64,000 nt of DNA from Phenylobacterium sp. (GCF_004799515.1 NZ_SSMX01000053.1:1-64000); one strand, 5' to 3'. Numbered from the stretch's first letter, positions 40,213 to 50,701 are shown. A program made the numbers and translations. The notes: generated from the letters alone by a model not told the origin.

Positions 40213-41949
40213 GTGAAGATCACGCGTTTCGCCGCTGTATCGATGGCGGCCCTGGCCGCGGCGGCCTCATTGGGCGCGGCAAAGCCGGCGGCCTATGACC
40301 TGGTGATCCGGGGCGGCGAGATCCTCGACGGCTCCGGCAAACCCGGCGTCACCGGCGACGTGGCCGTGAAGGGCGACCGCATCGTCTATGTCGGCCCGCA
40401 TGCGCCCGGCCGCGGCAAGACCGAGATCGACGCCCATGGCAAGGCCGTGGCGCCTGGCTTCATCAACATGCTCTCCCACTCCGAGGACAGCCTGATCGCC
40501 GACGGGCGCGGCCAGTCGGAGCTGCGCCAGGGCGTGACGCTGGAGGTGATGGGCGAAGGCTCCTCCATCGGCCCGCTGACACCTAGGATGCAGGTGCTGG
40601 AGGTGCAGCGCGAGCACGACATCAAGTATCCGATCGACTGGACGACGCTGGACGGCGGGCTGGAGGCGCTGGCCAAGCGCGGCATCGCGCTCAACGTCGC
40701 CTCGTTCGTCGGCGCGGGCACCGTTCGGGTGAACGTGCTGGGCGAGGACGACGTGCAGCCGACGCCGGCCCAGCTCGACCAGATGCGGACGCTGGTCCGC
40801 CAGGCGATGCAGCAGGGCGCGATGGGCGTGGGGTCCGCCCTGATCTACGCGCCCTCGACCTTCGCCAAGACCGACGAGCTGGCGGCGCTGGCCGGCGAGG
40901 CGGGAAAGTGCGGCGGCATCTACATCAGTCACATGCGCTCCGAGGGCGAGCACCTCTTAGAGGCGACCGACGAGCTGATCGAGATTTCCCGCCGCTCGGG
41001 AACGCCGGCCGAAATCTTCCACATGAAGACCGCCGGCAAGGACAACTGGGGCAAGGAAGACGCCTTCATCGCCAGGATCGAGAAGGCCCGCGCCGGCGGC
41101 CAGCGCATCACCGCCGACATGTACACCTATGCAGCCTCCTCCACCGGCTTCGACGCGGCCATGCCCACCTGGGTGCAGGCCGGCGGCGTGGAGCAATGGA
41201 TCGCGCGGCTGAAGGACCCGGCCACCCGGGCCAAGGTGATCGCCGAAATGCGCGAGGCGCATCCGAAGGATTGGGAGAACTCCTTCCGCCAGGCCGGCGG
41301 CGCTGAGGGCACCCTGCTGGTCGGGTTCAAGGACCCCAAGCTGAAGCCGCTCACCGGCAAGACCCTGGCCGAGGTCGCCAAGGAACGGGGGACCTCGCCC
41401 GAGGACACCATCATCGACCTGATCATCGAGGACGGCACGCGCATCCAGGTGGTCTATTCCTCGATGAACGAGGACAACGTCCGGAAGCAGATGACCCTGC
41501 CCTGGGTCAGCTTCGGCTCGGACGCCTCCGCCCAGGCGCCGGAGGGCGTCTTCCTCCTGTCGTCCACCCACCCGCGCGCCTACGGCAACTTCGTGCGGGT
41601 GCTGGGCAAGTACGCCCGCGACGAGCAGGCGCTCTCCCTGCCCGAGGCGGTGCGCCGGCTTGCCGCCCTCCCCGCCCACAACCTGGGGCTCCACGACCGC
41701 GGCCTGTTGAAGGCCGGCTATTATGCCGACGTGGTGATCTTCGACCCGGCCACAGTCACCGACCACGCCACCTTCGTGAAACCGCAACAGTTCGCCACCG
41801 GCGTCTCGGATGTGCTGGTCAACGGCCAGGCCGTGCTGAAGGATGGCGAGCCCACCGGAGCCGCCGCGGGGCGGGTGGTGCGCGGCCGCGGCTGGACGGG
41901 CTGGAAGGACGGCGGCTGCCGCGCGTCGGCGAACGATTGGACCTGGTGA
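40213..41949 (+). CDS. Secreted amidohydrolase, D-aminoacylase-like, altered metal site
   Basis: A 578-residue exported protein with a Sec signal (about residues 1-22, ending ASLGAA). The amidohydrolase fold is clear: AYDLVIRGGEILDGSGKPGV at the start, ISHMRSEGEHLLEA and IFHMKTAG for two metal His, and SFGSDASAQAPE for the catalytic Asp. The first metal motif, usually D-x-H-x-H, reads INMLSHSED, with Leu for the first His, and the Cys of D-aminoacylase is not seen after LEVM. It may use one metal or act on an unusual substrate. The start is GTG 40213 after GGGGAG. It is coupled to the M1 aminopeptidase. Confidence 0.8.
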   Translation: MKITRFAAVSMAALAAAASLGAAKPAAYDLVIRGGEILDGSGKPGVTGDVAVKGDRIVYVGPHAPGRGKTEIDAHGKAVAPGFINMLSHSEDSLIADGRGQSELRQGVTLEVMGEGSSIGPLTPRMQVLEVQREHDIKYPIDWTTLDGGLEALAKRGIALNVASFVGAGTVRVNVLGEDDVQPTPAQLDQMRTLVRQAMQQGAMGVGSALIYAPSTFAKTDELAALAGEAGKCGGIYISHMRSEGEHLLEATDELIEISRRSGTPAEIFHMKTAGKDNWGKEDAFIARIEKARAGGQRITADMYTYAASSTGFDAAMPTWVQAGGVEQWIARLKDPATRAKVIAEMREAHPKDWENSFRQAGGAEGTLLVGFKDPKLKPLTGKTLAEVAKERGTSPEDTIIDLIIEDGTRIQVVYSSMNEDNVRKQMTLPWVSFGSDASAQAPEGVFLLSSTHPRAYGNFVRVLGKYARDEQALSLPEAVRRLAALPAHNLGLHDRGLLKAGYYADVVIFDPATVTDHATFVKPQQFATGVSDVLVNGQAVLKDGEPTGAAAGRVVRGRGWTGWKDGGCRASANDWTW

Positions 41950-44597
41950 TGCGGACGCCGATGCGTTTTGCGGCGGCCCTGGCCGCGGGCCTTCTCGCCG
42001 CCGCCCTCGCCGCCCGGGCGTCGGCCGCGCCTGCGATCCCGACCCAGTTGCCGAGCGGTGTCGAGCCGGTGGCCTACGACCTCACCGTCACGCCCGACTT
42101 CGCCAAGCTTACCTTCGCGGGCCACATGGCCATGAGCGTCGAGGTGAGCCGGGGGACCGACCGCCTGGTGGTCAACGCCCTTGGCCTCGACATTGGCGCG
42201 GCCAGCATCGACGGCGCGCCCGCCAAGGCGAGCCTCGACCCCAGGACCCAGACCGCCATCTTCGCCGCCGGCAAGGGTCTCAGCGCCGGGCGCCATGTGC
42301 TGGTCATCGACTACACCGGCAAGATCGCCGACAGCGCCACGGGGCTCTTCCACGTGGACTACGCCGGCGGGCGGATGCTGGCGACCCAGTTCGAGCCCTC
42401 GGACTCCCGCCGCTTCATGCCGGTCTTCGACGAGCCGGCGAAGAAAGCGGTCTTCAACATCACCGCCGTCATCCCCAAGGACCTGATGGCCATCTCCAAC
42501 ATGCCGGAGGCCTCCAGCGAGCCCGCGGGCGACAGTCTGAAGCGGGTGCGCTTCGCGCCCACGCCCCGGATGAGCAGCTACCTGCTGTTCTTCGGCGTGG
42601 GCGACATGGAACGGCTGACCAAGGAGGTCGACGGGACTGAGGTCAGCGTGGTGATCCGTCGGGGCCAGGCCGCCGAGGCGCGCTACGCCCTGGAGGCGGC
42701 GGAGCAGCTCCTGCCCTTCTACAACGACTACTTCGGCCGGAAATATCCGCTGCCCAAGCTCGACCTGGTGGCTGCGCCCGGCGACGTCTCGGGCTCCATG
42801 GAGAACTGGGGCGCGATCCTGTTCAGCCAGGACAATGTCGTCTTCGATCCCAAGCTCTCCAGCGCCGGCGACCGCGAGCTGGTGTTCGAGGTCGTCGCCC
42901 ACGAGATGGCGCACCTGTGGTCCGGCGACCTGGTCACCATGGCCTGGTGGGACGACCTGTGGCTGAACGAGGGCTTCGCCAGCTGGATGGCCACCAAGGC
43001 CACCGACCATTTCCATCCGGAATGGCGCGCGACGCTCTCGGCGCTCGGCGACAAGGACGAGGCCATGTTGCTGGACGCGCGGCCTGGGGCGCATCCAATC
43101 GTCCAGCGCATCGTCAGCGTCTCCCAGGCCGAGCAGGCCTTCGACGCCATCACCTACAAGAAGGGCGAGGCGGTGATCCGCATGTTGGAGGCCTACGCCG
43201 GCCCCGACGCCTGGCGCCAGGGCGTGCGCGCGTACATGGCCGGGCACGCCTACGGCAACGCCACCAGCGACGACCTCTGGCGCGCCATCGACGCGGCCGC
43301 CGGCAAGCCGGTCTCGGTGGTGGCGCGCGACTTCACCACCCAGCCAGGCGTGCCCCTGGTCCACGTGACCTCCAGCTCGGCGGGCATCACGCTTACCGAG
43401 ACGCGGCTGGCCAACGACGTGGTGATCCAGGGCGTCAACATCGCCGCCAGCCGCATGGACATGGCCGCCCGGGACGCCAGCGTGCTGTCCTGGCGCGCGC
43501 CGATCCGCCTGAAGTCGGTGAACGGCGGCCCCGACAAGGAGCGGGTGATCTCCCGCACCTCGCCCCAGAGCGGCGCGGTCGGCGACATCGTCAACGCCGG
43601 ACAGCTCGGCTACTACCGGGTGTCCTACGACAGCGCGTCCTTCGCGCCCCTGGCCGAGGACTTCCGCAAGGTCGGCGCCGCCGACCAGCTGGGCCTCCTG
43701 CAGGACAACCTGGCGCTGGGCATGGACGGCCAGGCCCCGGTCAGCAACTACCTGCGCTTGGCCGCCGCCCTGCCCGCCGACGCCGATCCGGTGGTCTGGC
43801 GGGTGCAGGCCCGCACGCTCGCCGGCCTCGACGGCTACTATGCGCCGGGCCCGCGCCGCGCGGCCTATCGCGCCTGGACCTCAAGCCTGCTCGCCCCGGA
43901 ACTCGTCCGCGTGGGGTTCGACATCAAGCCCGGCGAGCCGGCCGCCCAGGCCCTGTTGCGCGAGACCCTGATCCTGGCGCTCAGCCAGCTCGGCGATCCG
44001 CGGGTGGCGGCCGAGGCGCTGCGCCGGTTCAAGGCCACCGACGGCGACCTCGCCAGGCTCTCCGCCGACCAGCGGCGCTGGGTGCTGGTCGGCGCGGCCC
44101 GCGCGGCGGACCCTGAGACCTTCCGGGCGATCCGCGCCCTCGCCAAGGCCGCCAAGGATCCGCTGGAGCGCAATGACCTCTACATCGACCTGGCGGCGGT
44201 GGACGACGAGGCCCTGGCCGGCCAGGTGCTGGCGCTGTCGATCACTGACGAGGCGCCCACCAACCTGGCGCCGGTGCTGGTGCGCGAGGTGGCCGCGGTG
44301 CACCCGCAACTCGCCTGGAGCTTCACGCTCTCGCACCTGCCGGCGATCACCAACACCCTGGACACCCTGGGCCGCTCAACCTTCGTGCCGCGAGTGGCCG
44401 AAGGGTCGAACGATCCGAAGCTGGCCGATCAGCTTAAAGCCTTCGCGGCCAAGAACATCCCGCCCGACGCACAGGGTCAGGTGCAGGTGGCTCTGGCGCG
44501 GATCCACAACAACGCCGACATCCAGGCGCGGCGCCTGCCGCAGATCGACGGCTGGATCGCCCAGCACGCAGGCCAGTCGCAGGTGAGCGGGCGCTAG
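41949..44597 (+). CDS. M1 family zinc aminopeptidase
   Basis: An 882-residue exported aminopeptidase with a Sec signal (about residues 1-28, ending ARASAA). The substrate-recognition motif is GSMENWG near residue 280 (usually GAMEN). The zinc site is H318-E-M-A-H322 with E341 in WLNEGFASW, and the C-terminal helical domain is long, as in the family. It removes N-terminal residues from periplasmic peptides. Its start shares a base with the amidohydrolase stop (TGATG), so the two peptide-processing enzymes are made together. It ends with a 4-bp convergent overlap with ppdK. Confidence 0.94.
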   Translation: MRTPMRFAAALAAGLLAAALAARASAAPAIPTQLPSGVEPVAYDLTVTPDFAKLTFAGHMAMSVEVSRGTDRLVVNALGLDIGAASIDGAPAKASLDPRTQTAIFAAGKGLSAGRHVLVIDYTGKIADSATGLFHVDYAGGRMLATQFEPSDSRRFMPVFDEPAKKAVFNITAVIPKDLMAISNMPEASSEPAGDSLKRVRFAPTPRMSSYLLFFGVGDMERLTKEVDGTEVSVVIRRGQAAEARYALEAAEQLLPFYNDYFGRKYPLPKLDLVAAPGDVSGSMENWGAILFSQDNVVFDPKLSSAGDRELVFEVVAHEMAHLWSGDLVTMAWWDDLWLNEGFASWMATKATDHFHPEWRATLSALGDKDEAMLLDARPGAHPIVQRIVSVSQAEQAFDAITYKKGEAVIRMLEAYAGPDAWRQGVRAYMAGHAYGNATSDDLWRAIDAAAGKPVSVVARDFTTQPGVPLVHVTSSSAGITLTETRLANDVVIQGVNIAASRMDMAARDASVLSWRAPIRLKSVNGGPDKERVISRTSPQSGAVGDIVNAGQLGYYRVSYDSASFAPLAEDFRKVGAADQLGLLQDNLALGMDGQAPVSNYLRLAAALPADADPVVWRVQARTLAGLDGYYAPGPRRAAYRAWTSSLLAPELVRVGFDIKPGEPAAQALLRETLILALSQLGDPRVAAEALRRFKATDGDLARLSADQRRWVLVGAARAADPETFRAIRALAKAAKDPLERNDLYIDLAAVDDEALAGQVLALSITDEAPTNLAPVLVREVAAVHPQLAWSFTLSHLPAITNTLDTLGRSTFVPRVAEGSNDPKLADQLKAFAAKNIPPDAQGQVQVALARIHNNADIQARRLPQIDGWIAQHAGQSQVSGR

Positions 44598-47290
44598 CGG
44601 TCCTTCTCGCGCTCGCCGATGGCGGCCTGGGCGGCGGCCAGACGGGCGATCGGCACGCGGTAGGCCGAGCAGGAGACGTAGTCCAGGCCGACGCTCTCGC
44701 AGAAGGCGATGGAGGCCGGGTCGCCGCCATGCTCGCCGCAGATGCCGAGCTTGATCCCCGGCCGCGCGGCGCGGCCGCGCTCCACCGCCAGGCGGATCAG
44801 GTCGCCGACGCCCTCCTGATCAAGGCTGACGAAGGGGTCCTTCTCGAAGATGCCCTTGTCGATGTAGGCGTTCAGGAACCGGCCCGAGTCGTCGCGGCTG
44901 ATGCCGAAGGTGGTCTGGGTCAGGTCGTTGGTGCCGAAGGAGAAGAACTCGGCGTTCTCCGCCAGGTCGCCGGCGCGGATCGCGGCGCGCGGCAGCTCCA
45001 CCATGGTGCCGACCAGGTACTCGATCTCGCGGCCCTTCTCGGCGATCACCGCCCTGGCCGTGCGATCCGTCAGTTCACGGAGGAACTTCATCTCCTCGCC
45101 CTTGGCGACCAGGGGATGCATGATCTCCGGAATCGGCGCGGGGCGGCCGGCGGCGGCCACTTCGCAGGCCGCCTCGATGATGGCGCGCACCTGCATCTCG
45201 TAGATCTCGGGGTAGCTCACGCCCAGGCGGCAGCCGCGGTGGCCCAGCATGGGGTTCACCTCATGCAGCTCCTGCGCCCGGCGCAGCAGCTTGGCGGCGT
45301 CCAGGCCGGTGGCTTCGGCGACGGCCTTCACATCTTCCTCCGTATGCGGAAGGAATTCGTGGAGCGGCGGGTCGAGCAGGCGGATGGTGACCGGCAGGCC
45401 CTCCATGATCCCGAACAGCTCGACGAAGTCGTCGCGCTGCATGGGCAGGATCTTGGCGAGCGCCGCACGGCGGCCGGCCTCGTCGTCGGCCAGGATCATC
45501 TCGCGCACGGCGGCGATCCGCGCGGGATCGAAGAACATGTGCTCGGTGCGGCAAAGGCCGATGCCCTCGGCGCCGAACTGCCGCGCGGTCCTGGCGTCGA
45601 CGGCGGTCTCGGCGTTGGCGCGCACCTTCAGCCGCCGGCCCGCGTCGGCCCAGGTCATTAGAGTGGCGAAGTCGCCGGAAAGCTCCGGCTCGACCATCTT
45701 CACCGCGCCGGCCAGCACCTCGCCGGTCGAGCCATCGATGGTGATGATGTCGCCGGCCCGCAGCACGCGGCCGCGGGTGCGCAGCTCGCCGGCCTTCAGG
45801 TCGATGTGGATCTCGCCGGCGCCGGAGACGCAAGGCCGGCCCATGCCGCGGGCGACCACGGCGGCGTGGCTGGTCATGCCGCCGCGGGCCGTGACGATGC
45901 CGCGCGCGGCGTCCATGCCGCGGATGTCCTCAGGCGAGGTCTCCTCGCGCACCAGGATGACCGCGCCCACCGAGCCGCCCTGCAGCTCCGCCTCGGCGGC
46001 GGTGAAGACGATCTTGCCGGTGGCCGCGCCGGGCGAGGCCGGCAGGCCGGTGGCGATCACCTCGCGGGCCGAGGCCGGGTCGATGGTCGGGTGCAGCAGC
46101 TGGTCGAGCGAGGCGGGCTCGACGCGCATCACCGCCTCCTCCCGGGTGATCAGGCCCTCGGACGCCAGGTCGACGGCGACCTTCAGGGCGGCCTTAGCGG
46201 TGCGCTTGCCGTTGCGCGTCTGCAGCATGTAGAGCCGGCCCTTCTCGACCGTGAACTCGATGTCCTGCATGTCGCGGTAGTGGGTCTCGAGCTTCTCGAC
46301 GACCGCCTTGAACTGGGTGAAGACCTCGGGCAGCGCCTCTTCCATGGAGGGGTTCTTCTCGCCCATCTCCTCGCGGGCGACCTTGGTCAGGGTCTGCGGC
46401 GTGCGGATGCCGGCGACCACGTCCTCGCCCTGGGCGTTGATCAGGAACTCGCCATAGAGCCGGTTCTCGCCGGTGGACGGGTTGCGGGTGAAGGCCACGC
46501 CGGTCGCCGAGGTGTCGCCCATGTTGCCGAACACCATGGACTGGACGTTGACCGCCGTGCCCCAGCTTTCCGGGATGTCGTGCATGCGGCGGTAGAACTT
46601 CGCCCGGTCGTTCATCCAGCTGGCGAACACCGCGCCGACGGCGCCCCAGAGCTGGGCCTGCGGGTCCTGCGGGAAGGGATCGCCGCGCTGGCCCTCGACG
46701 GCGTCCTTGTAATCGCGGACCACCGCCTCCCAGTCCTCGGCCGAGAGCGCGGTGTCGACGGTGACGTCCAGGCGCTCCTTATGCTCGTCGAGGATCTCCT
46801 CGAACATGTGGTGGTCCAGGTTTAGGACCACGTTGGAGTACATCTGGATGAAGCGGCGATAGCTGTCGAAGGCGAAGCGGCGGTCACCGGCCAGCTTGGC
46901 CAAGCCTTCCACGGTCTCGTCGTTGAGGCCCAGATTCAGCACCGTGTCCATCATGCCGGGCATCGAGGCGCGCGCGCCGGAGCGGACGGAGACCAGCAGC
47001 GGATTGGCCGGATCGCCGAACGCCTTGCCGGTCAGCTCCTCGACCCGCTTCAGGCCCGCGGCCACCTGGTCCTTCAGCTCGGCCGGGTACTGGCGCGCGT
47101 TGGCGTAGAAGTGGGTGCAGGCCTCGGTGGTGATGGTGAAGCCCGGCGGCACCGGCAGGCCCAGCGACGACATCTCCGCCAGGTTGGCGCCCTTGCCGCC
47201 CAGCAGGTTCTTCATCGCGGCGTCGCCGTCGGCCGCCCCCCCGCCAAAGGCGTAGACCCACTTCGTCTTCACCATCGTTTCGGCAGGCAT
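44594..47290 (-). CDS. ppdK: Pyruvate, phosphate dikinase
   Basis: This 898-residue enzyme interconverts pyruvate, ATP and phosphate with PEP, AMP and pyrophosphate. It has an N-terminal nucleotide-binding domain (GGKGANLAEMSSLGLPVPPG; SGARASMPGMMDTVLN), a central swivelling domain with the phosphohistidine in GGMTSHAAVVARG near residue 470, and a PEP-binding barrel with the Cys in LGICGEHGGD near 850. ATG 47290 has GAGGG 5 bases upstream; an in-frame ATG five codons later has none. It lies just downstream of glyS, 15 bp away, and is probably in the same transcript. Confidence 0.97.
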   Translation of the reverse strand: MPAETMVKTKWVYAFGGGAADGDAAMKNLLGGKGANLAEMSSLGLPVPPGFTITTEACTHFYANARQYPAELKDQVAAGLKRVEELTGKAFGDPANPLLVSVRSGARASMPGMMDTVLNLGLNDETVEGLAKLAGDRRFAFDSYRRFIQMYSNVVLNLDHHMFEEILDEHKERLDVTVDTALSAEDWEAVVRDYKDAVEGQRGDPFPQDPQAQLWGAVGAVFASWMNDRAKFYRRMHDIPESWGTAVNVQSMVFGNMGDTSATGVAFTRNPSTGENRLYGEFLINAQGEDVVAGIRTPQTLTKVAREEMGEKNPSMEEALPEVFTQFKAVVEKLETHYRDMQDIEFTVEKGRLYMLQTRNGKRTAKAALKVAVDLASEGLITREEAVMRVEPASLDQLLHPTIDPASAREVIATGLPASPGAATGKIVFTAAEAELQGGSVGAVILVREETSPEDIRGMDAARGIVTARGGMTSHAAVVARGMGRPCVSGAGEIHIDLKAGELRTRGRVLRAGDIITIDGSTGEVLAGAVKMVEPELSGDFATLMTWADAGRRLKVRANAETAVDARTARQFGAEGIGLCRTEHMFFDPARIAAVREMILADDEAGRRAALAKILPMQRDDFVELFGIMEGLPVTIRLLDPPLHEFLPHTEEDVKAVAEATGLDAAKLLRRAQELHEVNPMLGHRGCRLGVSYPEIYEMQVRAIIEAACEVAAAGRPAPIPEIMHPLVAKGEEMKFLRELTDRTARAVIAEKGREIEYLVGTMVELPRAAIRAGDLAENAEFFSFGTNDLTQTTFGISRDDSGRFLNAYIDKGIFEKDPFVSLDQEGVGDLIRLAVERGRAARPGIKLGICGEHGGDPASIAFCESVGLDYVSCSAYRVPIARLAAAQAAIGEREKDR

Positions 47291-47305
47291 GCAGTCCCTC
47301 GTCTT

Positions 47306-49309
47306 CTATCCGGTGACCTGGCTGAAATCCGCGACGCGCCCCATGGCGTCGCGAACCTTCAGCAGAAGCCGCAGGCGATTTTCCCGTTCCGCAGGTACAT
47401 CGGAGTTCACTAAGACCTTGTCAAAGAAGGCGTCCACCGGCTCGCGCAGCTTGGCGAGTTCGCCCATGGCCGCGGCGTAGTCTTCCTTGTCGAGCGCCTT
47501 GCCGACCTCGACTTCCATATGGCCGACGGCGTTGATCAAGGCGCCCTCCTCGCCCGGCGCCTCGGCGTTGGGTTCGCCGGCGGGCAGCGGGCCCTTCTTC
47601 TCCTCGGCGCGCAGGATGTTTACGGCGCGCTTGTAACCGGCCAGCAGGTTCTTGCCGTCCTCGGTCCCGAGGAAGCCGGAGAGCGCGTTCACCTTCGAGA
47701 CGATGCGGACAAGATCGTCGTCGCCGAGCGCGAACACCGCGTCCACCAGGTCGTGGCGCTCACCCTGCTCGCGCAGCAGGACCTTCAGGCGATCGGCGAG
47801 GAAAGCGATCAAATCATCCGGCGCGAAACGCTTCAACGGCAGCCGGGCCCGCGTCGACAGCAGGATGCGGATCACACCAAGCGCCGCACGACGCAAGGCG
47901 AAGGGGTCCCGGCTGCCGGTGGGCTTTTCGTCGATGGCGAAGAAGCTGACCAGGGTGTCCAGTTTGTCGGCGAGCGCCACGCTGGCGGCCACCGCCTGCA
48001 CCGGCACGTCGTCGCTCGGCCCCTGCGGGCGGTAGTGCCAGCGGATGGCGTCGGCGACCTCGGGCTCCAGGCCTTCCTTCTCAGCGTAGTAGCCACCCAT
48101 CACGCCCTGCAGCTCGGGGAACTCACCGACCATGCCGGTGACCAGGTCGGCCTTGCACAGCCGCGCGGCCTGCATGGCCAGGGCCTGGGTCTCCTCGTCG
48201 TCGCGGACGTAGGGCGCGAGCTCGCCGGCCAGGGCCACGATCCGCTCGACGCGCTCGTACATCGTGCCGAGCTTGGCGTGGAAGGTGACGCCCTTCAGCG
48301 CCGCTAGCCGGTCCTCCAGCCGCACCTTGCGGTCCTCGTCCCAGAAGAAGCGGGCGTCGGACAGCCGCGCCGACAGCACCTTGGCGTTGCCGGCGGCGAT
48401 GGTCGCCCCGCCGTCCGGCGCCTCGACATTGGCCACGGTGACGAAGTGCGGGACCAGGAAGCCGGACTGCGGGTCGCGCACCGCGAAATACTTCTGGTGC
48501 GTGCGCATGGAGGTGCGGATCACCTCGGCCGGCAGGTCGAGGAACGCCGGATCCATGTCGCCCAGGATCGGCGTCGGCCATTCGGCCAGGCCCGCCACCT
48601 CGTCCAGCAGGCCCTCGTCCTCCACCAGCTCGAAATTGCGCGCGAAGCAGAGCGTGCGCGCGGCGTCCATGATCCGCTCCTTGCGCTCCTCGGGGTCCAG
48701 GACCACGAAATGGCGCGCCAGGCCGTCGGCGTACTGGTCGAAGTCGCGGGCCCGGAACGGCTGGGCGTCGCCCATGAACCGGTGGCCCTCGCTGGTGTCG
48801 CCGGACTGGACCTCGTCGACCCAGAACGGAACCACCTCGCCGTCGAAGACGCAGAGGATGCGCTTCAGCGGCCTGACCCAGCGCAGGGTCCCGCGGCCCC
48901 AGGTCATCGACTTCGGCCAGGGGAAGTTGCGCACGATGGCCTCGGCCATCTCCGCGATGATTTCAGAGGTCGGCCGGCCCGCCTTGTGCAGATGGGCGAA
49001 ATAGACCCCGTCGCGTTCGGTGAGCTGGTCGCGGGTAAGGCCGGTGGACCGCAGGAAGCCCTCAATGGCCTGGTCGGGCGAGCCCACCCGGGGACCTTTG
49101 CGCTCCTCATGCCGGTCCGCCTGCGCCGCCGGCAGGCCCTCGGCGACCAGGGTCAGCCGCCGTGGCCCCGCGAAGGTCTTCAGCGCCTCCGGCAGCAGCC
49201 CCTCGGCCGCCAGCTTCTCGCGGGCCAGGCGTTCGAGATCGCGCGCGGCGTTCGCCTGCATGCGCGCGGGGATTTCCTCGGAGAACAGTTCAAGCAGAAG
49301 CTGAGGCAT
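47306..49309 (-). CDS. glyS: Glycyl-tRNA synthetase beta subunit
   Basis: A 667-residue subunit of the alpha2beta2 glycyl-tRNA synthetase, which recognises and charges tRNA-Gly. Conserved blocks are PQLLLELFSEEIPARMQANA, TWGRGTLRWVRPLKRILCVF, VIRTSMRTHQKYFAV and the C-terminal domain starting near LALADKL. The ATG at 49309 lies 2 bp after the glyQ stop, so the subunits are translated together. Length is slightly below the 690 of E. coli GlyS. Confidence 0.98.
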   Translation of the reverse strand: MPQLLLELFSEEIPARMQANAARDLERLAREKLAAEGLLPEALKTFAGPRRLTLVAEGLPAAQADRHEERKGPRVGSPDQAIEGFLRSTGLTRDQLTERDGVYFAHLHKAGRPTSEIIAEMAEAIVRNFPWPKSMTWGRGTLRWVRPLKRILCVFDGEVVPFWVDEVQSGDTSEGHRFMGDAQPFRARDFDQYADGLARHFVVLDPEERKERIMDAARTLCFARNFELVEDEGLLDEVAGLAEWPTPILGDMDPAFLDLPAEVIRTSMRTHQKYFAVRDPQSGFLVPHFVTVANVEAPDGGATIAAGNAKVLSARLSDARFFWDEDRKVRLEDRLAALKGVTFHAKLGTMYERVERIVALAGELAPYVRDDEETQALAMQAARLCKADLVTGMVGEFPELQGVMGGYYAEKEGLEPEVADAIRWHYRPQGPSDDVPVQAVAASVALADKLDTLVSFFAIDEKPTGSRDPFALRRAALGVIRILLSTRARLPLKRFAPDDLIAFLADRLKVLLREQGERHDLVDAVFALGDDDLVRIVSKVNALSGFLGTEDGKNLLAGYKRAVNILRAEEKKGPLPAGEPNAEAPGEEGALINAVGHMEVEVGKALDKEDYAAAMGELAKLREPVDAFFDKVLVNSDVPAERENRLRLLLKVRDAMGRVADFSQVTG

Positions 49310-49311
49310 AT

Positions 49312-50223
49312 CTACTGCGCCCCGCCTTGGTTCCCGCCCTCGTTCGCCACCCAGGCTTCCGCGCACATCCTGGTCAGGTCGCGGATGCGGCCGATGTAGC
49401 TCTGGCGTTCGGCGACGGCGATGGCGCCGCGGCTGTCCATCTTGTTGAACAGATGGCTGGCCTTCAGCACGTGGTCGTAGGCCGGCAGGACGATCGCCTG
49501 CCCCTGCGGGCCCTTGATGGTCAGGAGGCGCGGCACCTCGGCCTCCATGTCCTCGAACTCGCGCTTCAGCATGTCGACGTCGTAGCCGTGGAAATTGGCC
49601 TCCGACTGCTGGCGCTCGTTCTCCAGGAAGACGTCGCCATAGGTCATCGGCGCGGGGCCGTCGGGGTCATTGAAGGCCAACTCGGTGAAGTGGTCGACGC
49701 CCTGCAGGTACATGGCCAGGCGTTCCAGGCCATAGGTCAGCTCGCCGGCCACCGGCCAGACGTCCAGGCCGCCCACCTGCTGGAAGTAGGTGTACTGGGT
49801 CACCTCCATTCCGTCGCACCAGACCTCCCAGCCCAGGCCCCAGGCGCCGACGGTGGGGTTTTCCCAGTCGTCCTCGACGAAGCGGATGTCGTGCAGGCGG
49901 GTGTCGAGCCCGATGGCGTTCAGGCTGCCGAGATAGAGGTCCTGCAGGTTGTCGGGGTTCGGCTTCAGGATCACCTGGTACTGGTAGTAGTGCTGCAGCC
50001 GGTTGGGGTTCTCGCCATAGCGCCCGTCGGCCGGCCGGCGCGAGGGCTGCACATAGGCCGCCCGCCAGGGCTTGGGCCCCAGCGCGCGCAGCACGGTCGC
50101 CGGATGCAGGGTGCCCGCGCCCACCTCGATGTCGTGCGGCTGCAGGATCACGCAGCCCTGCTGGCTCCAATAGTCGTGGAGTTTCAGGATCAGGCCCTGA
50201 AACGAGAGGGGTTTGTCTGTCAT
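49312..50223 (-). CDS. glyQ: Glycyl-tRNA synthetase alpha subunit
   Basis: A 303-residue catalytic subunit, class II aminoacyl-tRNA synthetase fold. Motifs include [58 protein letters not shown] and [14 protein letters not shown] [12 protein letters not shown]. It is first in the glyQ-glyS-ppdK order. A GC-rich hairpin with a T-run lies just upstream but reads away from a different gene (50346). Confidence 0.98.
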   Translation of the reverse strand: MTDKPLSFQGLILKLHDYWSQQGCVILQPHDIEVGAGTLHPATVLRALGPKPWRAAYVQPSRRPADGRYGENPNRLQHYYQYQVILKPNPDNLQDLYLGSLNAIGLDTRLHDIRFVEDDWENPTVGAWGLGWEVWCDGMEVTQYTYFQQVGGLDVWPVAGELTYGLERLAMYLQGVDHFTELAFNDPDGPAPMTYGDVFLENERQQSEANFHGYDVDMLKREFEDMEAEVPRLLTIKGPQGQAIVLPAYDHVLKASHLFNKMDSRGAIAVAERQSYIGRIRDLTRMCAEAWVANEGGNQGGAQ

Positions 50224-50247
50224 GAGGACGGGGTTGTTCGCAGGCGC

Positions 50248-50280
50248 AAAAAAAGTCGGCGGACCATAGGGCCCGCCGAC
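50248..50280 (-). terminator. Intrinsic terminator after the secreted protein gene
   Basis: On the minus strand an 8-bp GC stem (50273-50280 with 50255-50262) is followed by seven T (50248-50254). A second hairpin with a perfect 10-bp stem (50290-50299 with 50318-50327) lies between it and the stop at 50346. Together they end the upstream gene and insulate glyQ. Confidence 0.85.
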
Positions 50281-50345
50281 CTTGGCTTCAACCCGCAGCT
50301 GCCGTGGTTGCGGCGGCGCTGCGGGTTGGGCTTTTCCTGCTTCGG

Positions 50346-50645
50346 CTAGTTGCCCTTGGCGGGCGTGCGCTTGCCGGCATTGGACATCGGCTGGCCGTAC
50401 TTGGCGCGATTGGCGGCGGTGTCCGGCACCGGGCCGTTCGTGGTGGTCGTGGTGGTCACCGACGCGCCGCTCGACGGGTCGGTGGCCGTGACCGAGGTCG
50501 ACGAGGCCGTGCCGGTGGGCGCGGCGCTCGTGTCGCTCGAAGCCGACGCCGGGGGCGTCGAGCTCGGGGCGGTCTGTTGGGCGAAAGCCGAGCCGGCGGC
50601 CAGGGCGGTCGCGGCGGCGGCGGTGATCAGGGCGGCGATTTTCAT
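50346..50645 (-). CDS. Small secreted protein, Ser/Thr-rich
   Basis: A 99-residue exported protein with a Sec signal (about residues 1-22, ending GSAFAQ). The mature part is low complexity ([20 protein letters not shown], then [21 protein letters not shown]) with no globular domain. It may be a wall- or filament-associated protein or a flexible periplasmic peptide. ATG 50645 puts the signal at the N-terminus. It follows the fasciclin protein by 56 bp on the same strand. Confidence 0.65.
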   Translation of the reverse strand: MKIAALITAAAATALAAGSAFAQQTAPSSTPPASASSDTSAAPTGTASSTSVTATDPSSGASVTTTTTTNGPVPDTAANRAKYGQPMSNAGKRTPAKGN

Positions 50646-50701
50646 GACGGGGGTCTCCAATGGCCTTCTCGGCAACTAGAAAGCCCCACGCCGGTGAAGG
50701 T

